The notes under the pieces are model-generated. The model saw nothing but the letters and a program-made list of their open reading frames with translations. It was not told the origin of the DNA and made no database searches. This document shows positions 7,077-13,579 of a stretch of DNA of 20,787 nucleotides, in pieces (within the stretch, counting starts at the first letter, position 1; each line of letters starts with the position of its first letter). Location of the stretch: the NCBI GenBank assembly GCA_021371965.1, contig JAJFVE010000009.1:1-20787 (forward strand), given 5' to 3'. The DNA is from Planctomycetaceae bacterium. Lineage in GTDB: Bacteria > Planctomycetota > Phycisphaerae > SM23-33. A program made the translations under genes and the position numbers.

Positions 7077-8135
7077 ATGATCGACATCATCCTTGAAGGA
7101 ATATCCAAACAATACGCCTCTGCGGTCTGGGCTTTGCGCGACGTGAGCGTGCATGTCCAGCCGGGAGAGTTGTTCTTTCTGCTGGGGCCTAGCGGGTGCG
7201 GCAAGACCACGCTGCTGCGGATCATCGCCGGGCTGCTGGCGCCCACGGGCGGGCGCGTGCGGCTGGGCGAGCGGGACGTGACGCATCTGTCCATCGAGCG
7301 CCGCAACACGGCGATGGTGTTTCAGAACTACGCGCTGTGGCCGCATATGAGCGTGCAGCAGAATGTCGAGTTCGGTCCGCGCATGCGCGGGCTGGCGGCT
7401 GACAAGCGCCGCGGCGTGGCCCTCGAGAGCCTGCAGCGCGTCGAGATGGAAAGCTACGCCGCCCGCAAACCCAACCAGCTTTCCGGCGGGCAGCAGCAGC
7501 GCGTAGCCGTCGCGCGGGCGCTGGCGGCGCAGGCCTCCTGCCTGCTGCTGGACGAGCCGCTGAGCAACCTCGACGCGCGCCTGCGGGCGCACATGCGGGG
7601 GGAGTTGCGGTCGTTGGTGAAGTCCACCGGCGCTACGGCCGTCTACGTTACGCACGATCAAAAAGAGGCGCTCTCGATGGCTGACCGCGTGGCCGTCATG
7701 AACGCCGGCCGCGTCGTGCAGATCGACACGCCCGAGGCGCTTTACCATCGCCCTGCTACGCGGTTCGTGGCCGAGTTCCTGGGCGAGGCCAACTTTGTGG
7801 CCGGCACTGTCGGCGGTGGCAGTGGGGGGGGGGCCGAGGTTCGCACGGCGCTGGGGGTGCTGGCGGCTGCGGCGCGCGAAGGCGTCGGGCCAGGCGCGCC
7901 CGTGACGTGCTGCGTGAGACCCGAACACGTGGCGATCCAACCCAGCGGGGCCGGGCTTGAAGCTACGATAGAAAGCAGCACGTTTCTGGGCGAGGTGCGG
8001 CAGTATCGCTGTCGCATGAGCGACGGTTCAGCGTGGCGCGTGACGGCCCTGGCCGCGGCGGCTGACGGACTGGCCGTTGGCGATCGCGTGCGGCTGCACG
8101 TGGCTGCACAGAACGTGGCGCTGCTGACAGAGTAA
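7077..8135 (+). CDS. ABC transporter ATP-binding protein, FbpC/PotA-like with TOBE domain
   Basis: A 352-residue cytoplasmic ATPase that would power the importer encoded by the two preceding plus-strand genes. The ATPase domain has Walker A GPSGCGKTT (37-45), Q-loop Gln83 in VFQNYALWPH, signature LSGGQ (135-139), Walker B LLLDE (156-160) and switch His193 in YVTHDQKEAL. The C-terminal ~110 residues form a TOBE/OB-type regulatory domain (EHVAIQ near the middle), as in Fe(III), polyamine and sugar ATPases. A glycine-rich run (GGGSGGG) near 247-253 links the domains. ATG 7077 is chosen, with ATG 7068 nine bases earlier also possible; no Shine-Dalgarno sequence is evident for either. It is separated from its permease gene by the four-helix-bundle cassette, which raises the question of how it is now expressed. 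Confidence 0.93.
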   Translation: MIDIILEGISKQYASAVWALRDVSVHVQPGELFFLLGPSGCGKTTLLRIIAGLLAPTGGRVRLGERDVTHLSIERRNTAMVFQNYALWPHMSVQQNVEFGPRMRGLAADKRRGVALESLQRVEMESYAARKPNQLSGGQQQRVAVARALAAQASCLLLDEPLSNLDARLRAHMRGELRSLVKSTGATAVYVTHDQKEALSMADRVAVMNAGRVVQIDTPEALYHRPATRFVAEFLGEANFVAGTVGGGSGGGAEVRTALGVLAAAAREGVGPGAPVTCCVRPEHVAIQPSGAGLEATIESSTFLGEVRQYRCRMSDGSAWRVTALAAAADGLAVGDRVRLHVAAQNVALLTE

Positions 8136-8145
8136 CGAAGCCGAG

Positions 8146-8250
8146 CCGGGTGCCATGGCGGCCGTTTCGCAGCCGCCATGTCCCAGAACGTAAACAGACA
8201 GGGACGCGGGCGAGACGCCCGCGACACGGAGCATGGGCGAGACGCCCATG
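8146..8250. repeat. Composite palindromic repeat upstream of the Crp/Fnr gene
   Basis: Two repeat families abut here. First comes CCGGGTGCCATGGCGGCCG (8146-8164), identical to 2308-2326 and here completed to a 9-bp hairpin, CATGGCGGC (8154-8162) with GCCGCCATG (8172-8180). Then come two 19-base palindromes at 8205-8223 (CGCGGGCG-AGA-CGCCCGCG) and 8232-8250 (CATGGGCG-AGA-CGCCCATG); the last is identical to 4476-4494. The block fills the gap between the ATPase stop and the next start, ending 10 bases before that ATG. Confidence 0.85.
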
Positions 8251-8260
8251 CCACAAGACT

Positions 8261-8938
8261 ATGGACAACGAATTGATCAGCGTGCTCAAGGCCACGGCGA
8301 TGTTCTCGGCTTTGGACGAGCAGGCCGTCGAGGCCTTCGCTCATCAATGCCGCGTGCAGAAGGTGCACAAGGGGCAGATGTTCTTTTCGCCCGGTCAGCC
8401 GGCCGACCGGTTCTTCGCGGTGCTGGAGGGACGGGTGAAGATCTTCATCGTCTCGCCGCGCGGCGACGAGCAGACGCTGCACCTGTACGGCCCGGGCAGC
8501 ACCTTTGGCGAGGCCGCCATGCTGCGCGGGGGCGACTTTCCCGCTTACGCCGAGGCCACGACCGATTCGCGGGTGCTGGTGATCTCGCGCCAGTCGCTGC
8601 GCGCGGCCTTGACCCGCAACGCCGACCTGGCGCTGGGGATGATGGCGGGCCTGTCGGCCAAGCTGCACGAGTTCAACCGCCTGATCGAGGAACTCTCGCT
8701 CAAGGAAGTGCCCGCCCGCCTCGCCGGCGTGCTGCTGCGCCAAGCGCGTGCGGCCGGCAAGAAGACCTTCAAACTCGCCCACACCAAGCGAGAGCTCGCC
8801 GCCCAGATCGGTACCGTCAGCGAGACGCTCAGCCGCGCGCTGGCCAAACTCAAGTCGCTCAAGCTCATCGCCGTCAAAGGCTCGCAGATCACCGTGCTGG
8901 ACCTGCACGGCCTCGAGGCCCTGGCCTCGGCGGGCTGA
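8261..8938 (+). CDS. Crp/Fnr-family transcription regulator
   Basis: A 225-residue DNA-binding regulator. Residues about 10-120 form the cyclic-nucleotide-binding-type sensor domain (GQPADRFFAVLEGRVKIF, then YGPGSTFGEAAML). A dimerisation helix follows at about 120-150, and a Crp-type winged helix-turn-helix at about 172-212 (TKRELAAQIGTVSETLSRAL). The recognition helix has Glu188-xx-Ser191-Arg192, the arrangement Fnr uses to read TTGA half-sites. There is a single cysteine (Cys30) and no N-terminal cysteine cluster, so it is not an iron-sulphur Fnr; HcpR- or DNR-like heme or NO sensing is possible. The ATG at 8261 begins where homology begins but has no Shine-Dalgarno sequence, because a palindromic repeat occupies the leader. 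A matching TTGAC-N4-GTCAA site lies before the hcp operon in this window. Upstream in-frame sequence to 8150 is repeat and is excluded. Confidence 0.9.
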   Translation: MDNELISVLKATAMFSALDEQAVEAFAHQCRVQKVHKGQMFFSPGQPADRFFAVLEGRVKIFIVSPRGDEQTLHLYGPGSTFGEAAMLRGGDFPAYAEATTDSRVLVISRQSLRAALTRNADLALGMMAGLSAKLHEFNRLIEELSLKEVPARLAGVLLRQARAAGKKTFKLAHTKRELAAQIGTVSETLSRALAKLKSLKLIAVKGSQITVLDLHGLEALASAG

Positions 8939-8943
8939 AATGA

Positions 8944-8977
8944 TTCACCACAAAGACACCAAGAGCACCAAGAAGAA
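8944..8977. repeat. Dispersed repeat, TTCACCACAAAGACACCAAG type
   Basis: It directly follows the Crp/Fnr stop codon. It is built of degenerate ACCACAAAG/ACACCAAG/AGCACCAAG units. Related sequence occurs as inverted ends at 16404-16553 and, in reverse orientation, near 20297-20328. Elements of this wording are, to my knowledge, common between genes in PVC and other bacteria. Confidence 0.6.
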
Positions 8978-9173
8978 ATGCTCTTCTAACGTTGCTATGA
9001 TCCCACAACGAGATATAGGCTGAATACTGGTCTAGGGCGATGGATGTATTGGATGTGTTGAAGGGTGCGCCGCCGGCTGTGAAGAGGTCTCGGTGGTACT
9101 CCCCCGCAGGCTGTGTCACCGCACTTGCCATCCGGGACCCTATTTCCTGTGTAACAATACCGATAGTACATCG

Positions 9174-9201
9174 GCGACATCTCCAATGATCAGGGTATAA
9201 T
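9174..9201 (+). promoter_or_regulatory. Predicted sigma70-type promoter of the DedA gene
   Basis: The -10 is a perfect TATAAT at 9196-9201, and GCGACA at 9174-9179 is a 4/6 match to the -35 with a 16-base spacer. A start near 9208 would give a ~48-base leader to the TTG start at 9256. Confidence 0.5.
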
Positions 9202-9255
9202 CTTTCGGCTGTTGAAGTGAATGACGCGGCCGATCTCTAATGGGAGTACGGTGCA

Positions 9256-9870
9256 TTGGATGGGTTGACGGACTGGTTGACGCAGCTTCTGGAAACGCCT
9301 TGGGCGTACGTCATCTTGCTGATCTGGACGTTTCTGGAAGGCGAGACGTGTGTCATTATCGCCGGTGCACTGGCCCATGACGGCAAGCCCTGGCTGCCGC
9401 TGGTGATTCTGTGCGCCTTTTGCGGAAGCCTGGCCAGCGACCAGCTCGTATTTTTCCTGGGCCGCTACAAAGGGAAGGCGTTTGTCGCCAAGCGCCCGCA
9501 TTGGCAGGCGCGGGCGCAAAAGGTTTATGCCATTCTCGAGCGCCACCAGTATTGGCTCATCCTGGGATTCCGCTTTCTCTATGGATTGCGCAATATCACG
9601 CCCTTTTCCATCGGCATGAGCAACGTCCCCACCTGGCGTTTCGTCATCCTCAACGTTATCGGCGCCGCGGTCTGGGCCAACGTGTTCGCCTTCGCCGGAT
9701 TCGTTTTTGGCATGGCTGTACAATCCCTCTTCGAGAAGCATCAGAAGTGGGTGGTCATGGGCGTATTGGTGGCCGTCGCCTTGATCATCTGGATCGTCCG
9801 CCTCGTGCGCCGTCGCAAAGTGGCCAAAGAAGCCGTCACCCCCCCCGACTCAGACGACACCCCCCACTAG
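9256..9870 (+). CDS. DedA/VTT-domain membrane protein
   Basis: A 204-residue inner-membrane protein of the DedA family, whose members are linked to lipid-carrier recycling, membrane potential and envelope integrity. About five hydrophobic segments are visible. FLEGETCVIIAGALA, then SDQLVFFLGRYKGK, and FRFLYGLRNITPFSIGMS are the conserved loop and re-entrant regions, and INVIGAAVWAN-like sequence (LNVIGAAVWAN) marks the VTT helix. The start is a TTG at 9256, because the frame is closed by TAA at 9238 and no in-frame ATG or GTG lies before the first membrane segment; GGGAG at 9242-9246 sits 9 bases upstream. The C-terminal tail is basic then acidic (RRRK, then DSDD). It stands alone with its own promoter. 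Confidence 0.88.
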   Translation: MDGLTDWLTQLLETPWAYVILLIWTFLEGETCVIIAGALAHDGKPWLPLVILCAFCGSLASDQLVFFLGRYKGKAFVAKRPHWQARAQKVYAILERHQYWLILGFRFLYGLRNITPFSIGMSNVPTWRFVILNVIGAAVWANVFAFAGFVFGMAVQSLFEKHQKWVVMGVLVAVALIIWIVRLVRRRKVAKEAVTPPDSDDTPH

Positions 9871-10000
9871 CCCTGTCCACGAATCGCCACACCGGCGGTG
9901 GCCTAACCGGCCCCAGTCAGCGCCACGATGGCGAACGAACATTGCGTCCCTTTGGACGATGTGTAGTTCGCCGGCGCCCCCAGGCCCAACGAGGTGATCT

Positions 10001-10135
10001 TCAGCCGCACGTGCGGGGCCGCCTCCCCAGGTGCTTACCCGCCAGACGCTGGCGGACGTTTACGGCGTCGAGGCCGCCGTCTCTCTGGACGCCGAGGGCC
10101 TGCCCATGATTACGCCGCTGGATCCGAAGTCCTGA
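10001..10135 (+). pseudogene. 3' remnant of a FecE/BtuD-type ABC ATPase gene
   Basis: Reading from 10016, the plus strand gives GPPPQVLTRQTLADVYGVEA followed by AVSLDAEGLPMITPLD and a stop at 10133-10135. This is the signature end of FecE/HmuV/BtuD-like ATPases, where G-P-P-x-x-V-L-T, then a vYGVEA block, then a P-x-x-x-P tail is usual. The frame is closed by TGA at 9995, so Walker and signature motifs are missing. About 100 bases upstream, from 9928, a different frame reads PLDDV, a stop, then FAGAPRP, which may be a decayed start of the same gene; that part is weak. The remnant overlaps antisense the end of the GT2 gene. Confidence 0.65.
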
Positions 10136-10866
10136 CCGCCCAGCAAATCAGGAAGATAGATCTCGCCGATCATTCTGAGGAAGAACCATGTAACGCCGAG
10201 CACATTTCTCATGGAAAAGGCGCGGCTTCTGGTAATCGTGATCTGCGGGTAAATGTTGCTGATGGGCACTTGAATGCAGTTCAGCTTCAGCCTGAGAGCC
10301 TTGATCACCGTTTCGGCGCTGAAGGCATAGCTGTCGGTCTGCACATTGAACTGGCGGACCGCTGCTGTGGGATAAAGCGCTGAATCGTTGAAGTACTTCA
10401 GATTCAGGCCAAACAGAATGTTCAGAAGCATGGTGTAGGTGCGGGAGATGACATGCCGGATCCACGGGCGGTCTTTGTCGTTGGTGTGATAGGGCAGGAT
10501 GACGTCGGCCTGCCCGTGCAGTTCGAGTATTCGCCGCAACTGGTCTGCCGCCACGTCGTGCTTGCCGTTGACAAGGATGACATAGTGCATTCGCGCCGCC
10601 TCGACGCCGGCTCGATAATTCCACCCCAGGCCCTTGTTGACGCTGTTGTGGAACACACGGATTTGCGGATGCTCCGTGGCCAGGCAGTCGGCGATCTCAG
10701 CGGTCCCATCGGTGCTGGCATCGTCGAAGACCAGGATCTCGAATTCGTCAAAGAGCCCTTCGACCGCCAGGAGCACCTCCTGTACGGTCAGGCGCAGGTT
10801 GCCTTGCTCGTTGAGAGCCGGGACTATGATCGACAGGCTGTGCTGGCCCAAGAGTGAGATCTCCAC
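10060..10866 (-). CDS. GT2-family glycosyltransferase (polyprenyl-phosphate sugar synthase-like)
   Basis: A 268-residue family-2 glycosyltransferase resembling dolichol/polyprenyl-phosphate sugar synthases. The GT-A fold starts with LSIIVPALNEQGNL, and nucleotide binding is supported by ILVFDDASTDGTAE. NKGLGWNYRAGVEAARMHYV follows. Where many members have a DxD-like acidic motif, this one has LVNGKHDVAADQL, with the aspartate displaced. The C-terminus has weak hydrophobic segments but no clear pair of membrane helices. The start is GTG 10866 or TTG 10851; the latter has GGAG 9 bases upstream. The gene is markedly lower in GC than its neighbours. Its last ~25 residues are read antisense across the ABC ATPase remnant, so its natural C-terminus has probably been replaced. 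Confidence 0.82.
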   Translation of the reverse strand: MEISLLGQHSLSIIVPALNEQGNLRLTVQEVLLAVEGLFDEFEILVFDDASTDGTAEIADCLATEHPQIRVFHNSVNKGLGWNYRAGVEAARMHYVILVNGKHDVAADQLRRILELHGQADVILPYHTNDKDRPWIRHVISRTYTMLLNILFGLNLKYFNDSALYPTAAVRQFNVQTDSYAFSAETVIKALRLKLNCIQVPISNIYPQITITRSRAFSMRNVLGVTWFFLRMIGEIYLPDLLGGQDFGSSGVIMGRPSASRETAASTP

Positions 10867-10946
10867 ACCGTCAGTTTACGAAACGCCCCCCTGTGGTGCC
10901 ACGTTGTCGGTTAAATATCGCCCTGCAACCAGCCGGCAAATGTTAA

Positions 10947-11063
10947 CCAACAAAGTACAATTGAGGGGGCCGGGCGTACCGCTTCAGCGTCAAGCAGCCA
11001 GTCACCAGCCCAGGGCATGCCAGTTCTCAAAGAATAAAATTCCAGGGTTTGACGCACGTCGAG
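10947..11063. repeat. Dispersed repeat R1
   Basis: It matches R2 at 13373-13511 in the same orientation. Shared blocks in order are CCAACAAAGT-R-CAA, GGCGTACCGCTTCAGC (16 identical), CAGCCAG and ACCAGCCC with GGGCATGCC, and ATTC-YRGGGTTTGAC-N-CACGTC. The final block holds TTGAC-GCAC-GTCGA (11049-11062), one base from a perfect palindrome. On the minus strand both copies can be read as related peptides (TGMP then DAEAVR). It lies immediately beyond the kinase stop codon. Confidence 0.75.
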
Positions 11064-11092
11064 TCGGCACTGGCGCACTTCCCCGCCTGACG

Positions 11093-13048
11093 CTACGTCC
11101 CCCCGCCGCAGCGGCGAATCGCCTCCAGCAGCGCATCGGAAGGGCCGCTTTTGCTCAGATAATCGCAGGCCCCCGCCGCGCGCATGGCGGCGGCCTGATC
11201 GGCCTGCTCGAACATCGACAGGCCGATGACGCGCGTGGCCGGCGCCAGCGAGCGGATCTGCCGTGTGGCTTCAACGCCGCCCATGCCCGGCATCGAAACG
11301 TCCATGAGCACCACGTCCGGAAGCACCTGGCGAACCAGTTCCAGTGCCGAATGCCCGTCGCCGGCTTCGCCGACGATCACCATGTCGCTCTCCTGGCGAA
11401 GCAGCAGGCTCAGACCCTGTCGCATCACGGCGTGGTCGTCGACCAGCGCCAGGCGGATCCTGCGATTCTGGGCCGTCGGCTCTGGCGCAGCGATCGTCAT
11501 CGACACGGGTTGGTGCTGGCCAGTGGACGATTTCCCCCCGGCCACGATCACCGGAGCCCTCAACGTAAAGCGGCTGCCGCGCTGCGGCGCCGAATCGATC
11601 TCCATGCGCCCGCCCAGCAGTTCCAGACGCTCGCAGATGCTGAAGAGACCAAAGTTGTCGAACCCTCGCGAGGCGACTTCGGCGGGATCGAATCCGCCGC
11701 CGCAGTCGCTGACGGCCACCGTGATTGCGCCGTCGGAGCGGGCGACCTTGACGGCCGCGGAGTTCACGCCGGCGTGCTTGACGACGTTGAAGAGCAACTC
11801 GCGCGTGGCCTGGAACAGCAGGAGTGCCACATCGTCGCTCATGGCCTCGGGGCTCGGCGCGGCTGCAGCGTCCAGGTCCACTGTCAGGTCATGTTTGTCG
11901 CGCATCCAGCGGACCAGCCATTCCAGGGCCCTCACCAGGCCACCTTCCTGGAGTATCGGCGGACTCAACTCGGCGGTGAGCGATCGCGACGTTTCAATCG
12001 ATTCGGATAGCAGGGCGCCGATTTCGTCGGCGATCTGGCGCGCGTGGCCCCGGGTGGATCGGGACATGACCGAGAGTCGCAGCTGGGCCCCGACCAGCAG
12101 TTGCTGGAGCCCATCGTGCAGCACTGCCGCCAGGTGGCGCCGCTCGCGTTGCTCGGCGGTGGCCAGCTCCGACGCCAGGCGAGCCAGTTGCTCGCTGCGG
12201 CGCTGCAACTGAACCGTGCGCTCCGCCACGCGCTGCTCCAGTTCCTCCTTCGCGTGCTTCAAGGCCTCCTGCACCTCTCTGCGCTGGGTCAGGTCCCGCA
12301 GCACGCAGATGCGGACCTCTCGGTCGTCGTACCAGGCCGTCCTGCACACTGCCTCGACGAAGACCCGCGACCCGTCTCTGCGGCGGCCTCGGAATTCGAT
12401 AAGGTCATCCTGCGTCCCCGCTGCATATGCCCGCACGCGGTCCAGGTCGTCGGGCATGATGAAGTCGGCCATCTCCATGTCGATCACTTCCGAAGGTTCG
12501 TAACCGTGCATGCGCGCGAATTGCTCGTTGGCATCGATGATTCGGCCGTTGTCGTGGATCACAATCCCTTCCCCCGTGGCCTCTACCAGAACCCGGAAGC
12601 GCTGCTGGCTTTGCCTGATCTCGGTGATGTCGCGGGTGATGCCACAGGCTATCAGCCCGTCGGCGCCGCGGATACCGAAGATCACGGACTGGAGGACGCG
12701 GCGCTGGCCGTCACGACGCACAATCTCATCTTCCACCACCCGTCTCAGCGCCGCGTCTTCCGAGAGCCCTCTAAAGATTTTGCCGATGGCGCCCTGCAGA
12801 AAGATGGGGTCCTTCCGCTGCGGGGGCGCCAGTTCGTGCTGCACGGCCCACAACGGCCTGCCCAGAGCCTCGGCGCGGGGAATGCCTGTGGTCTTCTCCT
12901 CGCCGTCATTCCATTCCAGGATGATGCCCTGGCGGTTGATGATGACAATACCATCCGGAGATTGACGGATAAGACTGCGCAGACATTCCTCGCTGTCCCG
13001 AAGCCGTTGCTGTGTCTCTGTGTCAAGCGTGGTCTGGGGATGCGTCAT
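11093..13048 (-). CDS. Hybrid sensor histidine kinase, PAS-PAS-HisKA_3-HATPase-receiver
   Basis: A 651-residue soluble two-component protein. PAS domains cover about 22-145 and 148-262, then a coiled coil to ~300. The HisKA_3 dimerisation region has phospho-acceptor His311 in AAVLHDGLQQLL, and the ATPase has an N-box (ELLFNVVKHAG, Asn421), then DCGGGFDP and FGLFSICERLELLGGRMEI. A NarL/DegU-type receiver follows at about 530-645, with Asp537/Asp538, phospho-acceptor Asp583 and Lys633. Such receivers normally end in a LuxR-type DNA-binding domain; here the protein stops right after the receiver. No transmembrane segment is present, so the signal is cytoplasmic. ATG 13048 is chosen for its GGTGGAG site; the frame stays open to a TTG at 13225 but that has no ribosome site. 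A strong promoter lies at 13253-13280. Confidence 0.9.
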   Translation of the reverse strand: MTHPQTTLDTETQQRLRDSEECLRSLIRQSPDGIVIINRQGIILEWNDGEEKTTGIPRAEALGRPLWAVQHELAPPQRKDPIFLQGAIGKIFRGLSEDAALRRVVEDEIVRRDGQRRVLQSVIFGIRGADGLIACGITRDITEIRQSQQRFRVLVEATGEGIVIHDNGRIIDANEQFARMHGYEPSEVIDMEMADFIMPDDLDRVRAYAAGTQDDLIEFRGRRRDGSRVFVEAVCRTAWYDDREVRICVLRDLTQRREVQEALKHAKEELEQRVAERTVQLQRRSEQLARLASELATAEQRERRHLAAVLHDGLQQLLVGAQLRLSVMSRSTRGHARQIADEIGALLSESIETSRSLTAELSPPILQEGGLVRALEWLVRWMRDKHDLTVDLDAAAAPSPEAMSDDVALLLFQATRELLFNVVKHAGVNSAAVKVARSDGAITVAVSDCGGGFDPAEVASRGFDNFGLFSICERLELLGGRMEIDSAPQRGSRFTLRAPVIVAGGKSSTGQHQPVSMTIAAPEPTAQNRRIRLALVDDHAVMRQGLSLLLRQESDMVIVGEAGDGHSALELVRQVLPDVVLMDVSMPGMGGVEATRQIRSLAPATRVIGLSMFEQADQAAAMRAAGACDYLSKSGPSDALLEAIRRCGGGT

Positions 13049-13111
13049 TGCGTTCTCCACCGTCAACACGCAAACTGATAGGTAATTTGATCTTGGGACT
13101 GGGCAGGACCT

Positions 13112-13135
13112 GGGGGTGGGGGGTATGGGGGAGGG
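13112..13135 (+). other. G-quadruplex-type tract in the kinase leader
   Basis: The plus strand reads G5-T-G6-TAT-G5-A-G3, four G runs with loops of 1, 3 and 1 bases. It lies between the predicted kinase start site (~13246) and its ATG (13048). The G-rich strand is the template for the kinase, so the transcript is C-rich here. Confidence 0.65.
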
Positions 13136-13252
13136 TGTGAATCGGCTGGTCGCACACGCGCCTGAGCCATCTCGCACCTGTCCCATATCGCGCCACAATC
13201 CAAGGAACTGACCAAAATCCCGCAAAAGAGTCGTTATTATGGCGACGGACGC

Positions 13253-13280
13253 AGTATATCACCGTCGTCGGCGATGTCAA
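13253..13280 (-). promoter_or_regulatory. Predicted sigma70 promoter of the hybrid kinase gene
   Basis: On the minus strand a perfect TTGACA -35 (13280-13275) is followed by a 16-base spacer and TATACT -10 (13258-13253). The expected start near 13246 gives a leader of about 200 bases before the ATG. It is the closest match to a consensus promoter that I found in the window. Confidence 0.7.
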
Positions 13281-13372
13281 TCGTCGAACGTGGATGATTT
13301 GTGCGGGTGGCCAGTCGTCCCAAGGCAGTTGGGGCTGCCGGGCTTGTTCCCTGCGCTGGTGCTCGAGCTTGG

Positions 13373-13511
13373 CCAACAAAGTGCAAGAGAAGCGTAATTG
13401 TGGGGTAAGGCGTACCGCTTCAGCATCTGCCAGCCAGACCAGCCCGGGCATGCCCGTTTTGCGGCGGTTGGGGACAGCGAAAAAAAATTCTGGGGTTTGA
13501 CTCACGTCAAG
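13373..13511. repeat. Dispersed repeat R2
   Basis: The second copy of R1 (10947-11063), in direct orientation on the other side of the kinase gene. It is longer than R1 by insertions including a ~15-base one between GGGCATGCC and the ATTCTGGGG block. The right end carries the perfect TTGAC-TCAC-GTCAA palindrome of the hcp promoter. Confidence 0.75.
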
Positions 13512-13538
13512 GTCGCCGCGGGCGATCCATCCGATAAT
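13497..13538 (+). promoter_or_regulatory. Crp/Fnr-type operator and promoter of the hcp operon
   Basis: A perfect interrupted palindrome TTGAC-TCAC-GTCAA occupies 13497-13510, and GATAAT at 13533-13538 fits a -10 element. A start site near 13545 would place the palindrome centre at -41.5, the classic class II activation position for Crp/Fnr regulators. No -35 element is visible, as expected for an activated promoter. As I recall, sites of this form were proposed for HcpR upstream of hcp and its ferredoxin gene in deltaproteobacteria. The Crp/Fnr protein encoded at 8261 is a candidate binder. Confidence 0.62.
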
Positions 13539-13579
13539 GCTTCGTAGTGAGACAGACATTGCCAGTAAGAGGATCAACC

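Larger units (their letters stand above)
8939..9255. other. Intergenic region with a dispersed repeat and a promoter
   Basis: These 317 bases have no supported gene. The first 39 hold the CACCACAAAGACACCAAGAG repeat. About 9020-9170 shows no hairpin or frame that I can support. The last part carries the promoter of the DedA gene. Short frames here lack ribosome-binding sites and recognisable domains. Confidence 0.5.
13049..13579. other. Divergent intergenic region between kinase and hcp operon
   Basis: A 531-base regulatory region. Going left to right it holds the kinase leader with a G-rich tract (13112-13135), the kinase promoter (13253-13280, minus strand), repeat R2 (13373-13511), and the Crp/Fnr-type box and -10 of the ferredoxin-ygbA-hcp operon (13497-13538). 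A minus-strand frame of 189 codons crosses the whole area but begins inside the hcp leader, has no ribosome site or recognisable domain, and is not called. Confidence 0.6.

Noticed and set aside
9871..10000. Possible riboswitch or structured RNA upstream of the ATPase remnant
   Set aside because: I looked for cobalamin-type conserved boxes on both strands, since the remnant is FecE/BtuD-like, and found none convincing.
11093..11500. Separate response-regulator gene starting at ATG 11500
   Set aside because: The frame is continuous with the kinase and there is no ribosome site before 11500, so a fused hybrid kinase is the simpler reading.
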